A stretch of DNA of 46,899 nucleotides from Myxococcaceae bacterium (lineage in GTDB: Bacteria; Myxococcota; Myxococcia; Myxococcales; UBA5297). Position 1 is the stretch's first letter. Every line of letters begins with the position of its first letter. Positions 1 to 10,334 of the stretch are shown here, piece by piece. The stretch spans positions 1 through 46,899 of the forward strand of contig JAFVYB010000085.1 in the NCBI GenBank assembly GCA_017500825.1. The letters are read 5' to 3'. A program made the translations under genes and the position numbers. The notes under the pieces were generated by a model, which saw only the letters and a list, made by a program, of their open reading frames with translations, was not told where the DNA came from and did not search any database.

Positions 1-3
1 CCG

Positions 4-20
4 CCCCTCCCCTCCCTCCC
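4..20 (-). other. G-quadruplex-type G-tract (minus strand)
   Basis: The plus strand has four C-runs of 4, 4, 3 and 3 bases, each separated by a single T. The minus strand therefore carries four G-runs with one-base A loops, a canonical G-quadruplex motif. It sits at the window edge and its gene context to the left is unknown. Folding is inference. Confidence 0.45.
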
Positions 21-141
21 TCCATCACCTCCCGCCCCGTTAAAATACACGTCCGGCAAATTAAAATCATCGAATCATTCGGGGGAGCCCGCTTGGGGGG
101 TGTTTTGGGAGGAATTTCGTGGAGAATTGAACAATTGCCGG

Positions 142-504
142 GCGGTGAAGCGCGAAAATCAACAATTGCCCCGCGCTGAAGCGGTTTGAGGTTGGCGCGT
201 GCTCAAGCGCATTGTTGGACGCTGCGGCTGAGTGGAAGCGCGTTTTTTGAATGCGCGTTCTGAAACGCAGAAAACAAAAAAGCGCACAGCAGGAAATGAA
301 CTGCCGTGCGCCAAAGCACAGAAACAAACAAATGCCGCGTGCTGAAACGCATTTTTGGACGCGGCGCCCCAGTGGAAGCGCGTCTCTTTATTCGAAAACG
401 CGTCTTTAATAATGAAAACTCGTTTTTAATAATGCCGTGCGCAAAAGCACAAAAACAAAGGTGGGCGCTGGGGCGCAGAAAAATAAATGAGTGCGCTGGG
501 GCGC
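142..504 (+). repeat. Array of about nine mini-hairpins with A-rich linkers
   Basis: This gene-free leader holds nine short imperfect palindromes with 3-4 bp GC stems and 4-6 nt loops, at 142-153, 171-184, 197-210, 255-268, 306-319, 337-350, 437-450, 465-476 and 493-504. Examples are GCGT-GCTGAA-ACGC (337), GTGC-GCAAAA-GCAC (437) and GCGC-TGGG-GCGC (465 and 493). The linkers are A-rich (AAAACAAA, GAAAATCAA). Several units change both arms together while staying paired, for example GCGT/ACGC versus GTGC/GCAC. The function is unknown. It could be a repeat family, a protein-binding array or a structured 5' leader of mpl. Confidence 0.6.
197..383 (+). repeat. Degenerate direct repeat, two copies 140 bp apart
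   Basis: Positions 197-243 and 337-383 are two about 47-bp copies that share the frame GCGTGCT.AA.CGCATT, TTGGACGC and AGTGGAAGCGCGT at identical spacing. A second pair starting TGCCGTGCGC lies at 302 and 433. The mini-hairpin array therefore seems to have grown by segmental duplication followed by divergence. Confidence 0.6.
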
Positions 505-506
505 GA

Positions 507-530
507 AAATCAATAAAGGGCGCCGCCTTT
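507..530 (+). promoter_or_regulatory. Promoter-like -10/discriminator element before mpl
   Basis: TAAAGG at 514-519 is followed by GCGCCGCC and a T6 run, matching the -10 plus GGCGCC discriminator found before other genes in this window. No good -35 lies at 16-18 bp, so this is the weakest member of the set. Confidence 0.35.
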
Positions 531-543
531 TTTGGAGGTTTCC

Positions 544-2118
544 ATGTCCATTGACTCGTCTGACACGTCCGCCGTCCTTCCTGAAAACGCCGCTATCCCC
601 GCTGGCGCGAGCGAAAGCACCGCCTCCGCGACAGCCAAAACAGCCTGCCCGGCCCCTGGGGCAGATACTGCCGACAACATTCTCGACGCCATCGACCCGG
701 CCATTGTTCGCCGCGTCCACATTCTCGGCGTTTGCGGCACGGGCATGGGCACCTTCGCCGGGATGCTCAAGGCGCGCGGATTTGTCGTCACCGGATCAGA
801 CGAAAACGTCTACCCGCCGATGAGCGACATGCTGGCCGACTGGGGCATTGAGATCTTCAAAGGCTATCGGCCCGAGAATCTCGACGCGGCGCGGCCTGAC
901 CTTGTGATCATCGGCAATGTGATTCGGCGCGTGAATCCGGAGGCCGCGGCGGTGCGCGAGCGGGGACTGAAGCACATGAGTTTTCCGGCCGCGCTCGGCA
1001 GTTTTTTTCTCGACGGCAAGACGAGCTGCGTCGTCGTCGGCACGCACGGCAAGACGACGACCACCGCGCTCCTCGGGCATGTGCTCGCCACGGCCGGACG
1101 CGACCCCACCTTTCTGGTGGGCGGTGTGGCGCTCGACGGCGGCAAGAGCTACCGGCTCGGCGCCGGGGATTTTGTCGCGATTGAGGGCGACGAATACGAC
1201 ACGGCCTATTTCGACAAAGGCCCCAAGTTTCTCCACTACCGGCCCAGGGCGGCGATTTGGACGAGCATGGAGTTCGACCACGCCGACATCTATGCCGACA
1301 TGGACGCCTACCGAGCCGCCTTTGCCAGGTTTGTGGCGCTGCTTCCGGAGGACGGGTTTTTGGCGGTGAGCGCTGCGTATCCAGAGGCGGTGGCCATGGC
1401 GCGCGCGGCCAAATGCCGGGTCGAGACATATGGGCTGGGCGAACGCGAGGGGCAGGGCGCTGACTGGCGGGCGGAAAACATCGCGCACGAGGGCGGCGTG
1501 GCGCGCTTTGATCTCTTTTGGGGCGATCGAGCGCTCGGGCGTTTCGCGCTGCGCACGGGCGGGTCGCACAACGTCGAAAACGCGCTGGGTGTGATCGCGT
1601 TGGCCCATTCGCAGGGGCTCTCGCTCGACGAGATTGCGCGGGGCCTTGGGAGTTTTCACGGGGTGAAGCGGCGCCAGGAAGTTCGCTTTGACGCGGGCGG
1701 CGTGACCCTGATCGACGACTTCGCGCACCATCCGACCGCCGTGCGCCTGACTTTGGGCGCCATCCGCGAGCGATTCGAGAACAGGCGCGTGTGGGCCATC
1801 TTTGAGCCGCGCTCCAACACCAGCCGCCGCAACTTCCACCAGCGCCAATACGCCGAGGCCTTTGACGCTGCCTCTCGCGTGATCATCGCCAGGCCCCTGC
1901 CCACCGACCGCGTGCCTCAGGGCGAGGAACTCGATGTCGACCGGCTCGTGAGCGACATGGGCGCGCGCGGCGTCGACGCCATGGCCATGCGGACAGCCGA
2001 CGAGATTGCCGAACGCGTCCTCTCCGAGGCGACGCCAGGCGATGTTCTGCTCGTGATGTCCAACGGCGCCTTTGGCGGGCTCATCGACAAGCTGAGCGCT
2101 GGATTAGCCGGTCGCTGA
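544..2118 (+). CDS. mpl: UDP-N-acetylmuramate:L-Ala-gamma-D-Glu-meso-DAP ligase (murein peptide ligase)
   Basis: Mpl is a cytoplasmic ATP-dependent ligase that joins recycled murein tripeptide to UDP-MurNAc, returning cell-wall fragments to peptidoglycan synthesis. The 524-residue product has the Mur-ligase order: a Rossmann segment GVCGTGMGT (62-70), the P-loop GTHGKTTTT (166-174), a central domain with EGDEYDTAYFD, and a C-terminal domain with IDDFAHHPTAV. The opening HILGVCGTGMGTFAGMLKA is more like Mpl than MurC. About 50 Ala/Ser/Thr-rich residues precede the Rossmann fold, making it longer than usual (about 450-460). ATG 544 is chosen because GGAGG (534-538) lies 5 nt upstream; TTG 532 would overlap that site. 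A CorC-type gene follows 64 nt downstream, probably in the same transcript. Confidence 0.9.
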   Translation: MSIDSSDTSAVLPENAAIPAGASESTASATAKTACPAPGADTADNILDAIDPAIVRRVHILGVCGTGMGTFAGMLKARGFVVTGSDENVYPPMSDMLADWGIEIFKGYRPENLDAARPDLVIIGNVIRRVNPEAAAVRERGLKHMSFPAALGSFFLDGKTSCVVVGTHGKTTTTALLGHVLATAGRDPTFLVGGVALDGGKSYRLGAGDFVAIEGDEYDTAYFDKGPKFLHYRPRAAIWTSMEFDHADIYADMDAYRAAFARFVALLPEDGFLAVSAAYPEAVAMARAAKCRVETYGLGEREGQGADWRAENIAHEGGVARFDLFWGDRALGRFALRTGGSHNVENALGVIALAHSQGLSLDEIARGLGSFHGVKRRQEVRFDAGGVTLIDDFAHHPTAVRLTLGAIRERFENRRVWAIFEPRSNTSRRNFHQRQYAEAFDAASRVIIARPLPTDRVPQGEELDVDRLVSDMGARGVDAMAMRTADEIAERVLSEATPGDVLLVMSNGAFGGLIDKLSAGLAGR

Positions 2119-2182
2119 TGGTGGTTGTCCGCCGTCTGTCCACGCGCACGCCAACGCCGTTTCACCTCTGACGCACGCCCCC

Positions 2183-3490
2183 ATGCTCTCTCTTGAAATC
2201 GCCGCCGTCCTCGCGCTGACGCTCGTCAATGGCCTGCTCGCCATGTCTGAGCTCGCCGTCGTCTCCTCGCGCAAAAGCCGCCTCGAACAGCTCGCCGCCC
2301 AGGGCAGTCGTGGCGCGCGCGCGGCCCTTCAGCTCGCTGAAGATCCCAGCCGTTTCCTCTCCACGGTCCAGATCGGCATCACGCTCGTCGGCGTCGTCGC
2401 TGGCGCCTTCAGCGGCGCGACATTGGGTCAGAGGCTGGGCGCGTTTCTCGACACCTTTGCCTGGCTCTCACCGCACGGCGCCTCGGTGGGCACGGCCATC
2501 ACCGTCATCGCCATCACCTATCTCTCGCTCGTCGTCGGCGAGCTCGTTCCCAAGCGCCTCGCCCTGGCCAACCCCGAACGCATCGCCGCGCTCATCGCCC
2601 GCCCCATGCGCGCCCTCTCCACACTCGCCGCGCCCGCGGTCTTTCTCCTGCAGGCCTCGACCGAAGGCCTCATCAAGCTCCTTGGCCTGTCGACCACCCG
2701 CGAGAGCACGGTTACCGAGGACGAGGTCAAGTCGCTGATCGCCGAGGGCACCGAGGCGGGCGTGTTCATGCCGCAGGAACAGGAGATGATCGAAGGCGTG
2801 CTGCGCCTGGCCGACCGACCGGTGCGCCTGATCATGACGCCGCGCTCCCAAATCGTCTGGGTCGATGTCGACTCTGACCGCGCCCGCGTCCTCTCAGTCG
2901 CAAAGTCGCACCGCTTCTCGCGCCTACTCGTCTGCGAGGGCAGCGTCGATCGCCCCATCGGCTTTCTGCACACCAAGGAGCTCATCTGTGGCGAGGGCGA
3001 TGGCGAACAGCTCGACCTCAGGCGCCTGATCGCCCCGCTCGTCTTTGTCCCGGACCGCTCGACCGTGCTCAACCTGCTCAACCGCTTCAAGAAGGAGAAG
3101 GCGCACCTCGCCGCCGTCGTCGACGAATACGGCGCCATGGAGGGCGTCGTCAGCCTGACCGACGTGATCGAGGCCATCGCCGGCGACATCCCCGAAGCGG
3201 GCGAGGCGTCCGGCCCACAGCTGACGCGGCGCGAAGACGGCTCCTGGCTCGCCGACGGCACCCTGCCCACCGACGAACTGGCCGCCGCGACCGGGCTCAA
3301 CCTGGGCGACGAGGTCGAAATGCTCGCCGCTTTTGTCCTCAATCGCCTCGGGCGCATCCCCTCCGCCGGCGCCTTTTTTGTCCATGACGGCGCGCGCTTT
3401 GAGGTCGTCGACATGGACGGCAACCGCGTCGATAAAATTTTAATTCATTGCGAAAACAGCGCCAAAACCGAATGCGATTCGCCGGGCTAA
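2183..3490 (+). CDS. CNNM/CorC (hemolysin C-like) membrane protein with CBS pair
   Basis: This is an inner-membrane protein of the CorC/HlyC/CNNM family, linked in other bacteria to Mg2+/Co2+ transport or ion resistance. The 435 residues contain a DUF21 transmembrane domain (about 1-185, with MSELAVVSSRKSRL near the start and VVGELVPKRLAL), a cytosolic CBS pair (about 205-335, including MTPRSQIVWVD and DEYGAMEGVVSLTDVIEAIAGDI), and a C-terminal CorC_HlyC domain (about 345-425, LGDEVEMLAAFVLNRLGRIP). ATG 2183 begins exactly at the first hydrophobic segment. It follows mpl on the same strand. The true substrate cannot be told from sequence; toxin activity should not be assumed. Confidence 0.85.
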   Translation: MLSLEIAAVLALTLVNGLLAMSELAVVSSRKSRLEQLAAQGSRGARAALQLAEDPSRFLSTVQIGITLVGVVAGAFSGATLGQRLGAFLDTFAWLSPHGASVGTAITVIAITYLSLVVGELVPKRLALANPERIAALIARPMRALSTLAAPAVFLLQASTEGLIKLLGLSTTRESTVTEDEVKSLIAEGTEAGVFMPQEQEMIEGVLRLADRPVRLIMTPRSQIVWVDVDSDRARVLSVAKSHRFSRLLVCEGSVDRPIGFLHTKELICGEGDGEQLDLRRLIAPLVFVPDRSTVLNLLNRFKKEKAHLAAVVDEYGAMEGVVSLTDVIEAIAGDIPEAGEASGPQLTRREDGSWLADGTLPTDELAAATGLNLGDEVEMLAAFVLNRLGRIPSAGAFFVHDGARFEVVDMDGNRVDKILIHCENSAKTECDSPG

Positions 3491-3679
3491 TCCTATCGGG
3501 ACAACTTTAACGACGCGATTTTGAATTGTTTGGCAGTCTCAAATACGCGATGTTTTATTTTATACCGCGCGCCAAACCGAATGAAACACGCCGGAGAGTT
3601 CATTCTTTAAATTCGCGCGCCCAGGAAACTCATCCCAAAAAAACGCGTTGAAAAATTATAAAACAAAAAAAACGCCATC

Positions 3680-3714
3680 AAAAAAAACGCTCGAAAATCA
3701 ATGATTGTCGAGCG
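3680..3714 (-). terminator. Intrinsic terminator of rimK-rlmB
   Basis: On the minus strand CGCTCGA pairs with TCGAGCG (3688-3714) and the stem continues as AATCA/TGATT after one mismatch. It is followed by T8 (complement of 3680-3687). It lies about 35 nt past the rlmB stop. The surrounding 3491-3749 is AT-rich and shows no gene. Confidence 0.8.
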
Positions 3715-3749
3715 CTCAACCATAAAGAAATAAAAACTAAAAACAAAAA

Positions 3750-4493
3750 TCATCCCTGGCGCCTTTGGCGCGCGACTTCCGCCAGGAGAATCGCCCCGGC
3801 GACCGACGCGTTCAGCGACGAAATGGGGCCGACCATGGGGATGCGGACTTTGAAATCGCATTTATCGAGCACGGCGCGGCGGATGCCTTTGCCCTCGCTG
3901 CCGACGACCACGAGCGTTGGCGTCGAATAATCCACGCCCTCGGGGGGGCGCTCGCCCTTCATGTCCGCGGCCACGGACCAGAAGCCGAGTTCGCGCAGCG
4001 ACTCGATGGCGCGGGAGAGGTTGGTGACGCGCGCGACTTTGAAGCCGGGCAGGGCACCGGCGGAGGCTTTGATGGCGGTCGGGGTGATGCCCACGGCGCG
4101 GTCCTTGCCGATGATCACGCCCTGGGCGCCGAGCGCGGAGGCCGAGCGGCAGAGCGCGCCGAGGTTGTGGGGGTCTTCGATGCCGTCGAGCATGAGGAGG
4201 AGGGCGTCTTTGCCCTTTTGGGCCGAGGCGCGGGCCAGTTCGTCGAAGTCGGCGTAGCTGGGCGCGCGCAGGCGAATGGCCACGCCTTGATGGACGCCGC
4301 CGTCGGTCAGGCGGGTGAGTTCGCGCTTGGAGAGGCGTTCGACGCGGATTTTGTGGGCGCGGGCCAGGGCTTCCACTTCGTCCGGGCGGGCGCGGTCGCC
4401 GCGTTCGGTGGCGATGAGGACGACTTCGACCTCGCCGGGCATGGCGCGCAGCGCTTCGAGGACAGGGTGGGTTCCGTAGATGAGTTGCGACAT
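3750..4493 (-). CDS. rlmB: 23S rRNA (guanosine-2'-O-)-methyltransferase, TrmH/SpoU family
   Basis: This is an AdoMet-dependent SPOUT methyltransferase. RlmB methylates the 2'-O of G2251 in the 23S P-loop. The 247 residues match RlmB length (about 243 in E. coli). The N-terminal substrate-binding domain starts LIYGTHPVLEAL. The trefoil-knot motifs are LDGIEDPHNLGALCRSA, VVVGSEGKGI and IPMVGPISSLNASVAGAILL. The start is set at the methionine opening the family N-terminus (4493); an upstream reading would run into rimK. It lies 46 nt downstream of rimK and is followed by an intrinsic terminator, so the two form a transcript. A tRNA-specific TrmH paralogue is the main alternative, but the N-terminal domain favours RlmB. 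Confidence 0.87.
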   Translation of the reverse strand: MSQLIYGTHPVLEALRAMPGEVEVVLIATERGDRARPDEVEALARAHKIRVERLSKRELTRLTDGGVHQGVAIRLRAPSYADFDELARASAQKGKDALLLMLDGIEDPHNLGALCRSASALGAQGVIIGKDRAVGITPTAIKASAGALPGFKVARVTNLSRAIESLRELGFWSVAADMKGERPPEGVDYSTPTLVVVGSEGKGIRRAVLDKCDFKVRIPMVGPISSLNASVAGAILLAEVARQRRQG

Positions 4494-4539
4494 GGGGCGA
4501 CGCCTTGTGTTGAGTGGTTGACAGAGGAAAGCGGACCTT

Positions 4540-5442
4540 TCACGCGCCGCCGCGCCGACGACCTTCGCCGCGCAGCCGCGCCTCGGCCCAGAGGATGATT
4601 TCGGCGGAGAGATCCTGGCGGACCGCGCCTTCGATGCCCTGCAGGCTGGGCGCGCTGTTGACTTCGAGCACGCGCACGCCCGACGGCGTTTCCAGAAGAT
4701 CGACGGTGGCCACGTCGAGACCGATGAGGCGCACGGCTTTTTCGGCCAGCTGACGCACCTGAGGGCTGAGCGCGCATTTTTCGAAGCGGGCGCCATGTCC
4801 CAGCGAGCGCTTGATGCGGCCAGTTTCGGGCAGGCGGCGCGCCGAGGCGATCAGGCGACCTCCGACGAGAAAGGCGCGCACATCGCGGCCGCGCTCTTCG
4901 CGCACGTATTGCTGCACCATGACGCCGTGGCCCAGGCCGAAGAGGGCTTCGAGAGCGGCGTTCATCGACTGTTCTGTCTCGCAGACCATCACGCCTTCGC
5001 GCTCGCCACTGCGCAAAACGCGCAGGATCACCGGGCAGCCGCCAGCGCGCTCGACCATGCGCGAAACGCTCTCGGCGCTGGTGGCCAAGATGGTGGTCGG
5101 CACAGGGACACCGCCAGCCGCCAGCCACTGCAGCGCCCGCCACTTGTCGCGACTGCGCGCGATGGCCTGAGAGCTGTTGAGGAGCGGCACGCCCTGTCCT
5201 TCGAGCTGTTCGGCGATGGCCAGGCCGTGTCTCAAGTTGGAGGGCACCAGTCGCGGCAGGCAGATCGAGGTTTTGGGGAGCGGTTTGCCCTTGTGAAAGA
5301 GGCGCGTGCCGCCGTCGCCGAGGACGAGCTCGCACTGCAGGGGATCGATGACGCGCACCTTGTGGCCGCGCATCCGCGCGGACTCCGCGAGCCGACGGAC
5401 TGTGTAAAAGCGGGCGCTCTTCGAGAAGATGGTCAGGTGCAT
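4540..5442 (-). CDS. rimK: RimK-type ATP-grasp alpha-L-glutamate ligase
   Basis: RimK enzymes add glutamates to a protein or small-molecule carboxyl end; E. coli RimK modifies ribosomal protein S6. The 300 residues equal E. coli RimK in length. Recognisable segments are the N-terminal RimK domain (RLVPSNLRHGLAIAEQLEGQ), the start of the ATP-grasp (LNSSQAIARSRDKWRALQWL), VQQYVREERGRDVRAFLVGG, and the metal/ATP site LEVNSAPSLQGIEG. ATG 5442 is preceded by GGAAGAG. It is the first gene of a minus-strand pair with rlmB. F420 or lysine-biosynthesis ligases share this fold, but the SRDKWRSLQ-like block favours RimK. The substrate in this organism is not shown. Confidence 0.85.
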   Translation of the reverse strand: MHLTIFSKSARFYTVRRLAESARMRGHKVRVIDPLQCELVLGDGGTRLFHKGKPLPKTSICLPRLVPSNLRHGLAIAEQLEGQGVPLLNSSQAIARSRDKWRALQWLAAGGVPVPTTILATSAESVSRMVERAGGCPVILRVLRSGEREGVMVCETEQSMNAALEALFGLGHGVMVQQYVREERGRDVRAFLVGGRLIASARRLPETGRIKRSLGHGARFEKCALSPQVRQLAEKAVRLIGLDVATVDLLETPSGVRVLEVNSAPSLQGIEGAVRQDLSAEIILWAEARLRGEGRRRGGA

Positions 5443-5700
5443 GTCTCTTCCAGGACAGGACGGGCGCCGGGTCGAACCAGGCTGCCCGCGTCCAAGGCGC
5501 GCGGCTCCTGCACGCTCACCCTCAACGCGTCAATCCCTCAAATAGGGCCTGCCAAACGGGGGATTTTGTCGAATTTTGAACGCAAAAAGCGGCGACGCGG
5601 GCGGTCCCCCTGCCCAAATTTTCCCTTGCCGGTCCGCTGGCCGACCTCTCTGGCGACTCCTATTTTTCAAAAGCACCCTTCACCCCAACGGCGCCAAGAG

Positions 5701-6219
5701 ATGCCCTCGACCCCAGACTCCAAAAGCGCGCGTCAACGCCGCGGACGCCCTCCGAGAGACACACGACAGGACATCCTCGTCGCCGACGCCGACGCGACCT
5801 TTTGTCGGGCGCTTGGCGAGCTGTTGACGCGGGCGGGCTACGCGGTGCGGACAGCGGCCGACGGTCACAGGGCGCGCGCGGAACTCGACAGGCGCCAGCC
5901 CGACCTCCTGATTCTGAGCCTGAACCTGCCCGGCCTCAGCGGTTTTGAGCTCCTCCAGGCGGCGCGACAGTCCCGCGCATCACCGGGCACCGCCTCTTGC
6001 GCAGCCGCCGCTTCCTGTGACTCGGTCACACCCCAGCCTACATCCACACCCCTGCCCTCTCGTCTGTTGCCCGTGCTCGTCGCCTCGACCTTTGGCTTCG
6101 AGTGGGAGGCATCGCTCGTCGAGGCGGATGGTTGCCTGCGCAAACCCCTGCGGCCCGGGGAAGCGCTGCGCGCCGTCGCGTTTCTTCTCGACAACAATCA
6201 AAACAATATCTTTCACTAA
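5701..6219 (+). CDS. Pseudo-receiver (response-regulator-like) protein lacking the phospho-acceptor Asp
   Basis: A 172-residue stand-alone CheY-like receiver. The first strand and acidic pair are [10 protein letters not shown] (D29, D31). The third strand reads [19 protein letters not shown], so the residue normally Asp is Ser73. The switch Thr (T130 in VLVASTF) and conserved Lys (K148 in [13 protein letters not shown]) remain. About 35 low-complexity Ala/Ser/Thr/Pro/Cys residues (92-122) are inserted before strand 4. The basic N-terminus has an AT-hook-like RRGRPPR (13-19). There is no output domain. It is likely a phosphorylation-independent scaffold or regulator; the partner is unknown. 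ATG 5701 opens the domain, although the ribosome site is weak. It is divergent from rimK and precedes lepA. Confidence 0.7.
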   Translation: MPSTPDSKSARQRRGRPPRDTRQDILVADADATFCRALGELLTRAGYAVRTAADGHRARAELDRRQPDLLILSLNLPGLSGFELLQAARQSRASPGTASCAAAASCDSVTPQPTSTPLPSRLLPVLVASTFGFEWEASLVEADGCLRKPLRPGEALRAVAFLLDNNQNNIFH

Positions 6220-6445
6220 AAACGCGCGATCAAAACAAATCAAAATAATTAAAATCAAATTCAAACAAAAACACATAAAAAAACAAATAAAACAATTTAA
6301 AAAAGGCGCCGAATACCTGGGCACGCGCCAGAGGGATTTCCCGTTTGTATTGGCCGTTTTGTCTTTAGTTTTTCCGCTTGCCTTTTGGATTTTGACAGGG
6401 CAAGCGCGCGCCGCTTCACGGCCAGAAAGACTTTCAAGGAAGAGA
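6220..6445 (+). other. AT-rich leader before lepA, no gene seen
   Basis: 6220-6305 is strikingly A-rich (AAAACAAAT, AAAATCAAAT runs) and carries no open frame with coding character. A TTAAAAAAGGCGCCG string at 6297-6311 resembles the local -10/discriminator element but lacks a -35. The lepA ribosome site AAGGAAGAG is at 6438-6444. Confidence 0.4.
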
Positions 6446-8254
<1,809 letters not shown>

Positions 8255-8263
8255 GGTGAGGGC

Positions 8264-9301
8264 ATGTCCTCTGACTCGACGAAGCGCGGCGGCGCCGAGG
8301 GCAACGCGGACGCGCCGGTGAAGGCGAAATCGCTGCGCAAGGCCAGGCGCGAGGCGAGGCGCTACCTCAAGGAGGTCGAGGCGCTGGTCAAACGGCACCA
8401 CGGACGGCTCTCCAAGGCGGCGCTCGACGAGTTGAACGAGGCCAAAGGCGCGCTCCTCAAGGCCATCGATGGCGAGGACAGCGCGGCCATCGACCTGGCC
8501 GCGGGCGGGATGGAAAAGTCGGTGGAGCGACACCTGAGCTTTGCCCGCAGGAGCGTCGCCGCCGACTATCTGATCTCGATTCTGGAGGCGTTGGCGATCG
8601 CGCTCGTGCTGCGCTTCTTCATCATCGAGCCCTACAAAATCCCCTCTGGTTCGATGATCCCCACCCTGCTCATCGGCGATCACATCTTCGTCAACAAGCT
8701 CTCCTACGGGATTCGCCTGCCGGCCCTCGACAAGCTCGTGGCGCATTGGGGCGGTTATGAGCGCGGCGAGGTCATCGTCTTCGTCAATCCGCTCGACGAC
8801 CACCTGCCCGTGCTGCAGCGGCGCGACTACGTGAAGCGCATCGTCGGCCTGCCGGGAGACACGATCGAGGTGCGCGACGAGGTCCTCTTCGTCAACGGCG
8901 AGGCGCAGCCGCGTCAGCTTGTCGAGCGGGACTTCAAGTATTTCGACCGCATGGGCGAGGGCGGGCCCTGGGTCGAGCAGCGCGCGGAATTGTGGAAGGA
9001 GACGATCGCCACCGGCGCGCCAGCGGAAGACGGGCGAGTGACCACCGCGCACGACATCCTGCGCGACGCCTATCGCCCGCACGCCCTGCTCGAAGGCCCC
9101 TTTCAGGTCCCCGAGGGACACCTCTTCATGATGGGCGACAACCGCGACAATTCGCAGGACGGCAGAGTCGGCGGCTGGTTCGTGCCCTTCGGCCACGTCA
9201 AAGGGCGCGCCTTCGTCATCTGGTTCTCGTGGGGAGTGCCCGGCACCTGGTTCTGGGGCGACGAGGGCGTCCGCTTCTCGCGGTTCTTCAAGGGCGTCTG
9301 A
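8264..9301 (+). CDS. lepB: Signal peptidase I
   Basis: This membrane-bound serine peptidase removes signal peptides from exported pre-proteins at the outer face of the inner membrane. The nucleophile is Ser130 in PSGSMIPTLLIGD and the general base is Lys191 in RRDYVKRIVGLPGDTI. The C-terminal box MMGDNRDNSQDGR is present. One clear membrane segment (about 101-119) precedes the active site. The first 95 residues form a charged, probably coiled-coil extension (SLRKARREARRYLKEVEALVK...) with an invariant-looking second helix. The 345-residue length is typical for the extended delta-type enzymes. It is 9 nt downstream of lepA. Confidence 0.95.
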   Translation: MSSDSTKRGGAEGNADAPVKAKSLRKARREARRYLKEVEALVKRHHGRLSKAALDELNEAKGALLKAIDGEDSAAIDLAAGGMEKSVERHLSFARRSVAADYLISILEALAIALVLRFFIIEPYKIPSGSMIPTLLIGDHIFVNKLSYGIRLPALDKLVAHWGGYERGEVIVFVNPLDDHLPVLQRRDYVKRIVGLPGDTIEVRDEVLFVNGEAQPRQLVERDFKYFDRMGEGGPWVEQRAELWKETIATGAPAEDGRVTTAHDILRDAYRPHALLEGPFQVPEGHLFMMGDNRDNSQDGRVGGWFVPFGHVKGRAFVIWFSWGVPGTWFWGDEGVRFSRFFKGV

Positions 9302-9388
9302 GTCGGCGAGGCGCGCGCGGTCCAGGCGTCCGGACATGTCCCCGGTCCAGAGGCGGCCTCTCCATCTCGGCGGGCAGAGTCGGCGCGG

Positions 9389-9877
9389 CTAATGCGTCTG
9401 AGCGCGGGCCCGGTCGAGGATTTCGCTCAACCCGAGCGGCGACTCCCTGGGGATGGCGCGGGCCTCGACGCTCATGCCGTGGCGCGCCAGGTCTTCGAGC
9501 ACGTCCACATCGCTGTGCGACATGAAGATGGACGGCGTCACCTGCGCGCTCCCCGGCGAGAAGTGCAGGTTGCCGAGGTTGAGTGGAGCGGCGCCAAGTC
9601 CCTGCTCACGCGCCCGCCGCACAGCGCCAAGATCGCGGACGATGAGGAAGATGGGATCCGCGGCGCGCTCAAAAGGCGTGAAGTCGAGCCCGGTGAGTGG
9701 CAGCACCTCGATCTGCACCGAAGACGGGACCGCCAATCGGTAGGCCATGGCAGCTAGGGGCGATTGCGCCGCTTCGTCATCGGCCACGAGCATGCGCTCG
9801 ACGCGGAGATAAGGCAGCCAGGCCTCGACGACCTGGCCATGCACCAAACGGCTGTCGACTCGAACGAGCGCGATCAC
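9389..9877 (-). CDS. PTS mannose/fructose/sorbose-family IIB component
   Basis: IIB proteins take phosphate from IIA and pass it to sugar at the IIC/IID permease. The 162-residue product opens with VRVDSRLVHGQVVEAW, in which His13 corresponds to the phosphorylated histidine of this family, and contains ...FMSHSDVDVLEDLARHG. A GTG start (9877) begins the family N-terminus. It is last in the minus-strand set rapZ, IIA, IIB, lying 34 nt after IIA. No IIC or IID membrane subunit is present in the window, so a regulatory rather than transport role is plausible. Confidence 0.85.
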   Translation of the reverse strand: MIALVRVDSRLVHGQVVEAWLPYLRVERMLVADDEAAQSPLAAMAYRLAVPSSVQIEVLPLTGLDFTPFERAADPIFLIVRDLGAVRRAREQGLGAAPLNLGNLHFSPGSAQVTPSIFMSHSDVDVLEDLARHGMSVEARAIPRESPLGLSEILDRARAQTH

Positions 9878-9911
9878 CTGAACACTTGACCTTGCGGTGG
9901 CGGCGTCCGGC

Positions 9912-10334
9912 TCAGCGGCGCTCGCGATCCGGCTTACCGAGCAGTTCGGAGGCGAAGATGATGTTGCGCTGTCCGGTGAGCGCCAGGTCCTGGGCGATCT
10001 CGAAGAGGGTCCTGTTCTCGTCGCGCGCTGTCGTCAGCTTGAGCAGCATGGGCAGGTTGACACCGGTGATGACCTCGACGCGCCGCTCGTCGAGGAAGGA
10101 GAGCGCCACGTTGGCCGGCGTGCCGCCGAACATGTCAGTGAGGATGATGACGCCGTCGCCCGCGCTGTCGACGCTCATGATGGCGGCTGACATGCGCTCG
10201 CGGATTTCTTCGGCGCTCTCGCTGGCCGTGATCGACAGGGCTGTGGCCGCGGGGATGTCGCCGATGATGAAGGCGGCGGTGGAGAGAAGTTCTTTGCCGA
10301 GGTTGCCATGGGTCACGAGGACGACGCCGACCAT
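9912..10334 (-). CDS. PTS mannose-family IIA component
   Basis: IIA accepts phosphate from HPr. This 140-residue protein has the EIIA-Man fold signature VGVVLVTHGNLGKELL, with His9 as the predicted phosphorylation site, followed by LTDMFGGTPANVAL and EVITGVNLPMLL. The start is fixed by AAAGGAG 7 nt before ATG 10334. It lies between rapZ and IIB on the minus strand. In delta-type genomes this protein often sits with rapZ and the HPr/HprK control system rather than with a permease. Confidence 0.88.
   Translation of the reverse strand: MVGVVLVTHGNLGKELLSTAAFIIGDIPAATALSITASESAEEIRERMSAAIMSVDSAGDGVIILTDMFGGTPANVALSFLDERRVEVITGVNLPMLLKLTTARDENRTLFEIAQDLALTGQRNIIFASELLGKPDRERR

Noticed and set aside
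142..504. CRISPR array
   Set aside because: Units are short, degenerate and irregularly spaced, and no cas gene is near.
544..2118. MurC as the identity of the first gene
   Set aside because: The N-terminal HILGVCGTGMGTFAGML and the DEYDTAYFD region fit Mpl better.
4795..5700. In-frame extension of the pseudo-receiver over rimK
   Set aside because: It would be antisense to rimK; the receiver fold begins just after ATG 5701.
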